Source of the DNA: Podochytrium sp. JEL0797
Lineage: Eukaryota > Chytridiomycota > Chytridiomycetes > Chytridiales > Chytriomycetaceae
Direction of reading: 5' to 3'
Length of the DNA stretch: 57,177 nucleotides
Assembly: GCA_027596195.1 (NCBI GenBank)
Contig: JADGJG010000058.1
Coordinates: 1-57,177, forward strand
Shown here: in pieces, positions 36,127 to 47,147 of the stretch
How the letters are laid out: each line of letters opens with the position of its first letter
How positions within the stretch are numbered: the first letter of the stretch is position 1
Program-made: the position numbers and the translations under genes
Notes under the pieces: generated by a model
Databases searched by the model: none
Told to the model about the DNA's origin: nothing
The model's input: the letters and a program-made list of their open reading frames with translations, nothing else

Positions 36127-38429
36127 TCACATACACACGAGGTCCCGATAGAACTTTTTGACAAGCTCACTCACAACCACGCTCTCTCGCGTCAAATGTT
36201 GCGACATGCCCAGTCCTTCCAAGCTCTTTACTCGACTGAGGGCAACATAGGCTTGACCAGGCGCAAAGGTTTTCGGCATGTCGACAACCACGGAATCCAA
36301 TGTCATTCCTGAAATGAGAAGAATGGAGAGGTGTTGGTTGTGATTCCCGAGCGCCGGAAACCAAAAAATGCACTCAAAAAAAACGAACCTTGAGCCCGAT
36401 GAATCGTCAACCCCCACCCCAACCTCAACGGAATCTGCGTCCGCGACACCTTCCTCGAAACACTCACCTGCGTCTCAAACGTATCATAATGAATCACACA
36501 CAACTGCTTCTCCCCACCGCGCTTGCTCAACACAGCCTCCACCACAGGTAACTGCTGCATCCGTCCCAGCTTGTTGTCCATGCGCTCCACAAAATCCACT
36601 ACACGTCCACGCGTGCCGTTCACAACGCCGAGCTTCGGGTCAAGGTTCTTGGCAATCACGACCTGCGCGCCGACCCGCAGTTTGACCGTCTTTGATACAG
36701 GCATGTGTTTGAAGTCCGCGTAGTGTTCGCGTACGAGATGCGCGTGGTGATTTTTGGGATCTTGGATGATGGTTTGTTTTGGTTCCTGGTCGAGTCCGCT
36801 GGAAGCGTCTCCTTGGTGGTGGTTGGAGGCTCGGTCTTCGGCTTCGTCAATAATTACACGGTCTTCACTGGGGAAGTGGTACTCTGGGGAATCGATGCGG
36901 GCGAGTTCTCGCGCGTTGTGTTCGTCGGCGGAAGCGCGGTACGCGCAGAGTTTGATGGGCTGGTGAACGGAGCATGAGCGATGGGGAACAAAGAGGAGCA
37001 TGAGAATGTGATTCACCTTCAAGGCTCCCACGTTGTGGTCGCGATTGACCCTCGAATTCACATACGACGCCATTTCGTCGTCCCACTCCCCGACTCGCAC
37101 GCGGTCCAAAAACTTTACAAACTCGACATCATTCTGACGAAACGAATCCTGCAACATGATCATCTTCATGCCATCCCCGCGCCTCAGCTTGGTCCACTCG
37201 TTACTCGTGAACACGAACGGGCTCAAGTGCCACTCCAAAGATGCTTCGCTCACTTCCTTGTAGCTCTCGCGGATGGTCTGTCGATACTTGTCCAACTCTC
37301 TGCATTCTTGCTCAATGGGTGGCAGCTGGTAAAAATCCCCACAGAGGACAACTTGGGCTCCACCAAACGCTTCTCCACGCCTCGCGCGCTTGGTCATGGC
37401 GTTCGCAAACTCCTTCTCGTTCGCAGAGCCCAGCAGTTTCTCCACGGTTTCCAGCACATACTTTTTGAGCAGCTTCGTTCTCATCACTTCGTACACGCGC
37501 AAGCAGGCGTCGCGGTCTTGTTTGAGTTCGGTCATGGCTTTCGAGATGGCGTCAAAGTCGCGCTTGTGGACCATACTGATTTCGTCAATGATGAGAGTTG
37601 TAGTGAAGATGTAGCGGCACAGGAGGTTGTCGTTGCGGCGCGCGCGCTTGACGAGTTCGGAGGATTGGTTTGTGGTGGGATCGTAGGAGGGTTTCAGGCC
37701 GAATCGCGAGTAGATGGTATTTCCAGCAATCTGAGGGTGTGGTATATGTAGGTGGAGTTGGAACGTCAGTGGGTGGTTTCATGCGTGTGGGGGTAAACAA
37801 AGGGGAAAAAATCGATCAAGGGGCAGCGCCACCATACATGGGAGGCGGCGATTCCGGTTGGGGCCTGGTTGTTGGGATATTAGAGTTTGTCTGCAATAGA
37901 TCGAGGCACATGTGCACGCACCGTGACCAAGGTCTTGTACTTGAGGTTGTGATCCTTTGCACAGTGGGCAATGAAGCGGCGAAGCACCTCGGTCTTGCCT
38001 GCGCCGGCTTTTCCTTCAGCGGGTGTTAGCAGGGAGCAATAGGGGGCTTCGTTGCGACGCACCAGTGAAGTAGACGCTGGTTCCCTGCTTGAGCGTGTCG
38101 AGCAGGCGCGCCTGGCCCGGCGACAGCGCCAGGTCCTCGGCCGTGGCAGCCGCCGCCTCGCGCCGCGCCTGCATGTCGAGTGCAGAGTGCGCGTACTTGT
38201 CGCCGTGGTGGTGGTGGTGGTGTCCCGTGGCCGCCGCATGAGGCACGCCAGGCATGCCAGGCGCCTGGCCCAGCCCTGCTACACCTACAGCGCCAGGCAC
38301 CCCGGGCACCCCGTCGCCCACGGTCGCAGGCTGCGCCAGCGGGTGTGCCAGAGATGCCAGCATGCGTCGTCGTGCACAGGGCCTCGGCATCGCACATGTT
38401 CGGATCGCGGCAAACAGACGCCGTGCCAT
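36127..38429 (-). CDS. PIF1: PIF1-family 5'-3' DNA helicase
   Basis: Superfamily 1B helicase that unwinds G-quadruplexes and acts at telomeres and in mitochondria. The ATG at 38427-38429 opens MARRLFAAIRTCAMPRPCARR, a probable mitochondrial presequence. A Gly/Pro/Val repeat and a natural His6 run (HHHHHHGDKY) follow. Motifs in order: Q-motif region (LSPGQARLLDTLKQG); Walker A split by an intron that spliced in phase reads FTG/KAGAGKT; NTIYSRFGL; Walker B IIDEISM; motif III VVLCGDFYQLPP; motif IV region FRQNDVEFV; then TIHRAQG and YVALSRVKSLEGLGM near the C-terminus. All motifs needed for activity are present. Stop TGA 36127-36129. Confidence 0.95.
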
Positions 38430-38692
38430 TTTGGCCTTTGTTTTTTTTGTCCGAACTGCATCAAGGGGGTTGTTTCAGTTTATGGGCACAGGTTATGTGA
38501 ACAAAGCCTGATTGTAAAGCGCGTTGGGATTGAGATGGGAAGGAAGGCAGAGGGATCCCTTCCGACAACTTGAAAAAGTGTGAAACGAAGTGTCCGAATG
38601 AAGTTGGGGGCCGACAGCCAACCACGAAGAATACGTGTTAAAAAAGCGTATATATATTTATAAAAAAGGTTGCAGGGAAGGTCCTGGCGCTA

Positions 38693-41600
38693 TCATTTGC
38701 GAAATAACTTCTTCATCCAGCCCAACGGCTTCTTGTCCTGCCTCTCCCTCGCCTTGTGCTTTTCTGCCGATGAGGACCGTTTTCTATCACTCGGCTCATA
38801 GTCACTCATAGCGAATCCCGACCCCGACTCACTTGAAGGCCCACTGCTTATATTCATAACGCTGTTCAAACTGGACGTCCGCCCGGATTGTCCCAATCCC
38901 AAATTCAACTTCAAAGCACCAAGTACAGGTGGCGATATTTGCGATGCACCGCCGTTCGCAAGTGCCGGAGATGCCGTCGATTTTCCAGACCCCGAATGGA
39001 GCACAACCGTCGGTCGAATCGAAAACTGCGTCTCGCGGCCGTTGCCAGAAGGACTTCTTCCATGTCGGTTCGTGACTCCCGTTTTAAGAGAATTGTCTGC
39101 AGGTAAATAAGGGGATTCGCTGCCAGTGGTTCCAGGCAAGTTGGTTCGCGAAGTGTTGATGGTCAACGCTTTGGTGGACGATTGACCCGCATTGAATCGA
39201 TTTGTATCTGCTACTGCAAAGGAGGCTCTTCTCGGGAAGGAGCTGTTGCCTTCGTTTTTGTCAATGTCAACGATTTTGTTGGGACGCGCGACTTTGACGC
39301 CATTATTCGAATCCAAAGCGAGGCTCATGCGACTTGAACTCGAAGAATTCCTTGGAGAAGCGAAGGGTACCACCGATCGTGTAATACTGTTCGTTTTGGG
39401 AAGTGGGATTCGGGACGAGAGAGTAGCAACTGGCGACGGCGTGTTGACGAGCAACATATTTAAAGATTTTAGCCGGAACTCAGCAAGAGACTGTTGGCTT
39501 GATGTTTGTGGTATTGGAAGCGATCCAGATGGTTGCAGTGCTGTATATATACAAAAAATTCAGCGATTGACACCCACTTGCACACTCCCACTCGAAAAAT
39601 AATTACCTGAGCCATTTTCGAGGTCCTTGACTAGCGTTAACTGTTTTGGACCTAATGACGGAGTTTCTGGTTTCGGACGCGGGGTGGCCGATCCGCTGTT
39701 CCTCTTTTGACGGAGTTGGGTCGAAAAGGGAGAGGTCAGCCCGCCACTGCTAGGCCTTGACAAGGAAGGTGGCTTGCTCTCAATCGAAGGTGGCTTGCTC
39801 TCAACAGAAGTTGGCCTACTCTTGACAGAAGGTGACTTGCTCTTGATAGAAGACAGTTTGCTCTTGGTAGAAGGGGTTTTGCTCAAACTCGGTACAATCT
39901 GTGTGATTGCTTGAATGGGATTGAACTGAAACGGCTTTCGAACAGTGGGGTGTTTGGTAAAGTGATCCGGCAAGGGGCCAATGATTGAAGATTGTGAGCG
40001 AAATTTGGACAATGAGTTTCGAATCGATATGCTGCGAACGTTCAACGAGTTCAAGCTCCCAGATCCTGTTGTTGTCCAAATGAGTTTTTGAACCAACTGA
40101 TACAAAACACCCCCAACAAACCAAGATTTTTAGAATTCTTCGCGCTCAGTTGAGATGATCCGTTGGAAGAAGCCCCGCGACTGTCTTTCTTTTTCACAAA
40201 CGGCTTCTTGTTGCGGGACGTATTGTGCGAAAGGGCCGCTCGGCCAACGAGCTGGAAATCATTCGGGAAAGCATTACCTCCCAATTGGGATGAGATTGTG
40301 ATTGTCGGATGCGAAACGATGTTCAGCGATTCCATTGGTGGCTCGATTGTTGTTTCTACATTCGGAACGGGTGGTTGATGAACGGACAGGTTGGACGCAC
40401 TACTCCTTGACGTGACGCCCTGCAAAGCGGAAGAAAGCAAACTGGCAAAGTCATCCTTATTTCTGTGGGAAAATGCGATAAGCGCTTGTTGAAGGTTCGA
40501 AGGGGAGGAAAATTACTCAACTCGAGCTTGACAGGTCGAGCTGGATGATCACCAGTGACTAAAATTTGTGCATCAGATCCCACACCCACTACTGCAGTTG
40601 CGTTCGGCTCGCTGGGTCCGATTGCTGTCTCAAGATCCTGTTTCAGCTTCCCCGAAAATCCAGAATCATTATGCTCCTTTACAACGGAATCCGTGTTGGT
40701 TTTTTCATGTGTGGAAATCGATACTTCTGAAATTGTGAGGTCTGCGACGATGTCTTTGTTCACAATGGAATTTTGGCGGCGGGGGTTTCCTTTGATATCA
40801 TCGGTTGAACTCTCACTATTTTGAAGGATAAGTTGACGTGGTAAACTCTCCCGATTCTCTTACCCAGTGGCAAGTTGATTTTTAGATTCTTCTACCGAAA
40901 TACTTGGACTTACAAATAAAAAATTGAAATGAATGATCTTCCCAGTGCGTAGGCCTATAGAATTAGAACTTACATGGGGGACAAGCCCATATATTCGGGG
41001 AAATAATGAACCTGTAGAGCATTTCCTGTAGGTTGTTGTTCTTCCATACTTTTTCTTTCCTCGTTTGCCCTGTTTTATTTTAGCAACGTTTTGCATATGA
41101 GCAACTTACAATAAACCCGGAGAGTTGGACTCTATCATTTCTTTCACGAACTCTCTAATCAACGTTCCCGGGTGGTCAAATTCGTCCAAATTTGGAGTGA
41201 AAGGTGATTGCGTATGCTCCTCATCCGCAAAGTTTCTGCTCAACTGCGCATCAAGATTTGACAAGGAATTGGACAACTGTTCCGCATCTTGCCCATCGCT
41301 TCGACCTAAAGGCCTATGAATCGTGCACGGAGCCGACGAAAAGTTGATTCCATCCTCCGAACTATACAAGTTCAAATGTTTCCCAAACATTTGAATCCCC
41401 GGTCGTTTCTCCTTTGCCCCAGTATCCTCCTCCGCCTCCTCCTCCTCATTCAACTGCACAATCGATTCCAACTTGGGCGTCTTGCTAATCTCAATCAACG
41501 ACGCGATCCGACTCGACCGTTCATGCTCACTCGACCTTCCCGTGGACTGCCGGCTTTTGAGTGTACTCGGGGCCGTGATGCCATCCATCAAGTCTTTTGA

Positions 41601-44503
41601 CCCGCGTCGATGACATAGTTGCCCTTCATCAGATTGGTATAGACTTTCCCGGCTCGCAATGTTGCTGTGAACGGATCGATCGAAGCGTTTGTGTGGGGCG
41701 CCAAGATCTAAGCGGTTGGATGCGGTAGAGGTCGTGGAGGCGTATAGTTCGTCGATGCTTGAGTATTCTTGCTTTTTTGGAAATGTTGGAACGGGGGGTT
41801 TTTTGGGCAGGAGTTGAGGGATGGGTGATGCCATGGAAGACAAATATTGAGGAGGTGGGATAGTTACGGTCGGGGTGGCAGTCAAATTACGTCGCGACAC
41901 AAGTTCTTGCGAGTTGTTGGAGCCGGTGCGAGTTGCATCAAACGAGGATGCTCGCGTTCTAGACTCGGGTGTAAAATACGGAGTGTGGTCCACTATTGCT
42001 TGATTTAGACCCTGTTGCGAATTTAAAGTCGCCGTAACAGACGAATTAGATCCCATTTGAGAGTCGGATAAACCAATGGGAACAGTTTTCTTGATAAATC
42101 GTTGCAGGGATGGGTGAACAAATGAAGCTGCGGTTGTTGCTTGATGTCGGTCGTCCTGCTGGCTGACATAATCAATCTCTCGGGGGGATACAGAATCAGA
42201 AGCATTAGAGACTGTTGCAGCTGATGGTAGCTTGGCTCGCGGTGATTTCTCTAAAGTCGATGCAGATTTCATTGATTCCAAGGAGGGACCCACCAGAGAA
42301 GCTGACGTTGGCAGCGAGACCGTTTCACCTGCCAGTGGACTTGTTGGTTTTTTGAAGGACGGAATCGGGGGCTTCCTTGAAGGCAATTTGGTTGATTGAA
42401 CGAGTGTGGAAGACAAATACGGACTGGGTTCTGGTGTTTTTGGACGGACGGTTGCAGCTCGAGGAAGTGGTTTTGATTTATCATCTGGCGCTTTTACTAC
42501 TTTAGAGGAAGGTATTCGTGATATTCTTGAAGCTGATTGAATGGAAGCTGTTGACAATGAGGGTGAATGCGGGTTGCCATCAGGAGATATTGATCGGCCA
42601 TTTGGATTCATCGGTGATGATGGTTTGGAATTTGCCGGTGAGCCGGATACGCTTTTTGACTTTTTGAACGACGGAATCGGTGGTTTCCTGGGAGGCAATT
42701 GATCTGAAATAACCGGAGTGGATGATAAATAAGGACTGGGCTCCAATACTTTTGGGCGAAGTGTTGCAGCGCGAGAAAATGGTTTTGATTTGTTCAAGTT
42801 TACCCCTTCATGACTGTCTGCTTTGGTTGCATCTTGCAAGTTGACTACTCTAGAGGAAGGTATCCGCGACATCTTTGGAGCCAATTGAATAGAAACTGAT
42901 GACGAGGATGGGGAATCTGGTTTGCTGACAGGTGACTTCGGTCGGACAATTGAGCCCATTGGCGATGATGGCTTCGAATTTGGTGACGAGCCCAATACAC
43001 TTTTCGGCTTTCTGAAGGATGGTATGGGTGGTTTCTTCGCAGGTATTTGAGCAGAAGAAACCGGCGTGGACGACAAATAAGGACTGGGTTCCGATTCTTT
43101 CGGGCGAAGAGTTGCAGCTCGAGAAGGTGAAGGTTTCACTGATTTTGAAGATGCACTCGATTCTGGCTCTTGCGTGGGTGACTGGCGGGAGCGCGACGGC
43201 AAAGGCCCAACTGCTGCGGCGTGAGCTTCATCATTGCGATGTCTCGTTGGCGCACTCTGCAAAGACCTTGATCGAGCTTTCTGCAAAGAATCTGCCTGAG
43301 GCGTTGACATCTTCTTGAAGATCGGTATCAATGATCTTCGTTGAGACGATTGAACGAGCAACGATTCCGATATCTGAGGTGTGACGCGTTGCTGATTTAT
43401 GCTCGGCGTTCTAGATTTCTGAGGCACAGGCAGAAGGGACCTGGATCGCGATTTGGGAACGACCGTTGTCTGTGGAGTCGGTTCCGTATTCACGGGCGAA
43501 GGTACTCCAGTCGGGGAAACTTTAATTGCAGAATCAACAGGTATTTCCACCTTTGCAGCATTCGAATAAACCGACATAATGGTGTTCGCGCGGATCTTAA
43601 CCTCTCCCGCACGACCAGCAGGCCTGGAGCTCGCCAGTGAAATAGTGGCGTTGCGCTCCGGTGAAAATTGATTCGATGACGATTCAGGCAACTGCACAAG
43701 AGAGAAATCGATGGTACTGGCACCAGAAAAGAACTCTGGTGGATGAATATCAATCAAGTTGCTCGAAACAAATTCGGGCCCGAAACAATCCAATGAAAAC
43801 GACGACACTTGATTCTGCAAATCGGCCCGTCGGCTGATAATTGAAGCAGGTCGTGCAATAACCAAATCCTGGAACGGCGGTGGCTCTTCTATATGTGGTT
43901 TCGCAGGCTCTGGGTCTTCGATCACAATTTGAACGGGAGGCGCGATAGTGTTGCTCGACCCATCTTCAGAAACACCAGAAATTCCTAGAATTAACAGTGC
44001 GTCAGCGCGAGACAAATCTTTAATGAGGTACCTGAGCCGACTTCAAATAGTATTGAGCTTGATGTTGCAGGATTATCTTTTGACGCCCCAAACGAAGTGC
44101 TTGACGAACCAATCGTAGTTTTTCCTAGCGGGCTAGGAATTATTGGTACAGCAGGAGATGCGTTCCTCGTAACTTTGATTGCGAACGGTTGTAGCTCTGC
44201 GACGCGCTCGCATGTTTGATCCACCGGCGTCGTCAGCTTAGTTTCAAGGGACACATCCTTCTTTCCAACACCTTCAATTTCATTATCGTGGGGTATATGT
44301 ATCGGATCGGGGCCTGGTTGGCGAATATCCCATCGGGCTTTTGGTGGGGGCCTCGCTGGACCGAGACGAGGAATATTGGAGTTCTGCAAATAGAAGAAGA
44401 TGCGCCTGTCGGACACAAGGATGTCTGAAGTAGGTATATGTATGGCCGCGCTGATTGAAGTGGTATCCTGAACAAGTGATGCCTGGGGCTGCATCGTTCC
44501 CAT
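38693..44503 (-). CDS. Large Ser/Pro-rich repeat protein with SxIP motifs (family unknown; possibly two genes)
   Basis: No family recognised. A conservative start is ATG 44501-44503 (MGTMQPQASL); an in-frame ATG at 44627-44629 lies upstream. A phase-consistent intron joins FEVGSG to ISGVSEDG near 43985-44030. The main exon (~41106-43985) encodes ~960 residues, largely disordered. It contains three ~105-115-aa repeats (SPYLSST, KPPIPSFKK, NSKPSSPM, SRIPSS, RAATLRPK). SxIP-type EB-binding motifs in basic/Ser context occur several times (RRSLIPIFKK, KMSRIPSSR, RISRIPSSK, SSRIPLPK). Near 41105 the frame hits TTGTAAGT, either a stop or a splice donor. Smaller exons of similar composition continue to 38693, ending GWMKKLFRK. 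One gene is favoured because composition and SxIP motifs continue; exon linkage across 40440-41105 is unresolved. Confidence 0.6.
39770..39890. repeat. 21-nt minisatellite encoding a 7-aa repeat
   Basis: Five to six imperfect 21-bp units (+ strand core GGCTTGCTCTCAA..., diverging by unit). In the - strand gene they encode IKSKSPS, VKSRPTS, VESKPPS and IESKPPS. Confidence 0.85.
42370..43150. repeat. Three ~310-350-bp imperfect coding repeats
   Basis: Copies are marked by the SPYLSST-encoding block (+ strand GACAAATAAGGACTGGG and variants) at about 43070, 42723 and 42411. Each copy carries KPPIPSF(K/R)K, and the first two also carry a C-terminal SRIPSS. Divergence between copies shows the duplication is not recent. 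Confidence 0.8.
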
Positions 44504-44663
44504 TGTTCGAATTTTCGAGATTTTTGTAATATTAAATACGCGCAAACGAATAAAACAAATCCAGAAACAAAGATCATAATTGAGAGTTGGAGCTTGTACT
44601 TGTGTTCTTCGTATTGGCAACAATTTCATATTCTTCACCAAAAACGAGAAAAATAATCAACTT

Positions 44664-47061
44664 TTATTTTTTGGAGTCGGTGTCATTAAGATCAATTTTG
44701 AGACGAAGAATGTTCTCAGGATAGTATCGAAAGCTCCCTTCATTTGCCATCATGACCGTCCGAGCAAACTGGCAAAGCGGCCGTTTGGTACCGGAGAGAG
44801 CACACGGCCGCTTCACTTTGTTGGAAAGATTGATGTTAGTCAGCTTATTGAGTTTCCAGTCATTGGTTTCTTCGTCGTATGTGGCCCGCCCTTCAATCTT
44901 TCTGCCTTCTTCCGTCGGGATGAAGTTGTCGATCACCGATACTTTCAAGCTCAATTCCCGAGATAACTCTCGAATGGTATCCAAAAGATCTTCTCGCTCA
45001 CTTCTGAATTCATCCTGCAGATCGCTGATTTCGGCTTTAGCAGCTTGAACTTTGGCCCAGAGTTTCTTCAATTTTTTGGACTTGATGTCAACTTCTTCTT
45101 GGAGTGACGCGTAGTTTTCCTCCATTTGAAGCTGAAGTTCTTGCCGATTTTCGACCCTTTGCTGCAACTCGCGCTCGGCTCGTTTCTTTTCACGAACAGC
45201 AAGTTGGGCCAACTCCAGTTCCTTTTCCTTCTCGGCGACGCGGTCGATAATATTCACACCTCCCACCAACAGTTTGTCTTCCATTGCAGCAAGCTTTTTG
45301 GCAATATGCTCGCGAGTCTAAATGTCATCAAGTTAATTGTCGATCTTGAAGCTCAAAATGAACAAACCTGTCGTTCTGCTTCTAGCTCTTGGGCTCTCTT
45401 TTCCAATTCCGCCGCAATTCTCTGCTTCTCTTCAATGACCATATTCTTGGAAGCTAGTAACGCCCTCCTTTCAGCATCGACCTCCGCTTCCAACCGTGCA
45501 ATTGTTTCCACGTCCAATCCAGACAACGTGTTGTTGGACGGTTCTTCAGAGTCGTCACTTTCACTATCATCTCCATCATCTTCGGAGCTATCAGACTCAT
45601 CATCGTCAGCTCCACCCGCATTCCTGGCCTGAGATGAATCGGACGGTTTCTTGACCTTCTTCATAATCTTTTTCCGCACAACCTTTTTGATGACAGTCGT
45701 TCCCTTCTGCTTTGCCTCCAATGCTTCTTTGAGTTTGTTGATTTCTTCCTGGTATTCGCGCAACATGGCGTCCTTGGGGTCTTCGTTGATTTTGGGCTTG
45801 TTTTTGATGTTTTTGGCGCGGTTCGCGTATCTCAGTGTGCTCAGCGTTTCGTCAAAGTTGTAACTGGCGGGACTCAGGGTTGCAATCATGAGAGTTTTTG
45901 CGTTTCCTCCGAGGGAATCTTGTAAGAGACCTGATTTTTTTTCACACGATTTAGGAAATAGAACGGAAAAGGGAAAACAGAAACAAACTCACGCGTCAAC
46001 TTGGAGTCACGATACGGAATATGAGAGCTCTTTCCATCCACCAAAGCCGAAATACAATTTCCCAACGCACTCAACGACAAGTTGATTTTGGTCGCTTCCT
46101 TCAACCGATCCCCAGACGCCCCCGTCTTGGATTGTCTCTCACTACCAGCCAAATCCACCAAATGCAGTTTCCCCAACACAAACCGATCTTCTCCATCGAC
46201 CCCCGTCTCGGAACTCTCAATCGTGATAGTGAAAATCGAATGCGACCGCGAACTCGTTTCATTCATGAGTGTGGCACCCACGCTCCGCGCGCTATTCCCC
46301 ACGTTCATGAGTTGCTCCATTTCAGTCACACTTTTGACCACGTATCCTGAGAGGTCTTTGACGTAGACACCTGTTTCGGGGTGCTCTTTGAGCTCGAGGC
46401 CGCCTTTGCCCTTTTTGACCAACAGGTCTCGGATTTCTTCGTTGTAGATTTCGAGAAATGACACGCGGACCAGGAATTTTTTGTGTTTGGAGCGCGCAAT
46501 GTGGTCAAAGACGTGGTTGAAGGCGTTGGGGATGATTCCTCGGAGGTGAGGGACGTTGCTGATGCCTTGCATGGAGAAGGTCTAGTTTCTTTTACTTTAG
46601 TGATCGGTTTGTATATTCTTTGAGAAGGATGTTATTTACCTTTCCTGTTCCCGTTTGACCTTGGTCAAGAAATGAAATCGCGTCAATTCAAAGCAAACGA
46701 AGAGAAAGGAACCTTTGGCCACAAACCATAACAAAAGACAGTTCCATTGAATCCATTGAGTACAGCATCGACAATAATGCGCGCCGTCGAATTGTACACT
46801 TCAATCTAGCAGACCAAATCGACGATCAACGAAACACAAATCAATCAGAAAGCAACCTCAAATCACCTGAGTACACGTCTCATCAAATGCAGCATCAAAT
46901 GTGAAATTCTTGATATCCTCCTCATTTTTGGGACTCTGTAGCGTCACGGCCCCACGATCCGGTTGGATCAAAACACTCTTTTTGGCTCCCGTCACGCGCT
47001 CCTTTTCCTTTTCACTGAAGGGTCGACAGCGAACGCATACAATCACGGCTTCGGCTGGCAT
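44664..47061 (-). CDS. Kinesin-2 motor subunit, KIF3A-type
   Basis: Plus-end-directed anterograde intraflagellar-transport motor. The ATG at 47059-47061 opens [20 protein letters not shown]. The motor has the P-loop GQTGTGKT, which is spread over three exons with a 20-nt microexon (46640-46659). Switch I is [11 protein letters not shown], switch II is [10 protein letters not shown], and [11 protein letters not shown] and the neck [15 protein letters not shown] follow. After the neck come a basic block ([12 protein letters not shown]) and an acidic insert ([17 protein letters not shown]) as in KIF3A. The stalk then has [36 protein letters not shown] and [20 protein letters not shown] followed by NFIP, matching KIF3A order. 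It ends LNDTDSKK at TAA 44664-44666. It should pair with a KIF3B-type subunit, not seen here. It is divergent to a CEP83-like gene. Confidence 0.95.
46640..46659 (-). other. 20-nt microexon encoding the kinesin P-loop
   Basis: Flanked by AG (46660-46661, minus sense) and GTAAAT (46634-46639). Joined to TATG upstream and ACCTTCTCC (from 46581) downstream, it reads YGQTGTGKTFSM. Without it the ATP-binding motif is lost and the frame shifts. Confidence 0.85.
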
Positions 47062-47147
47062 GCTTGAGTTGTTTTTTTTTCCGAAAGGGGTTCGAAAATT
47101 GTCAATCTTTTTTATTCGTGACTTTTTTGTTTTGCCCCCGCTCTCCC
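47062..47147. promoter_or_regulatory. 86-bp divergent region between kinesin-2 and the CEP83-like gene
   Basis: Shared upstream region of two predicted ciliary genes. It contains T-rich tracts and a TTCGAA palindrome near 47090. No convincing RFX X-box (GTNRCC-N-RGYAAC) is visible by eye. Confidence 0.6.

Noticed and set aside
36981..37751. 256-aa + strand open frame opposite PIF1
   Set aside because: Antisense shadow; the minus strand carries all helicase motifs.
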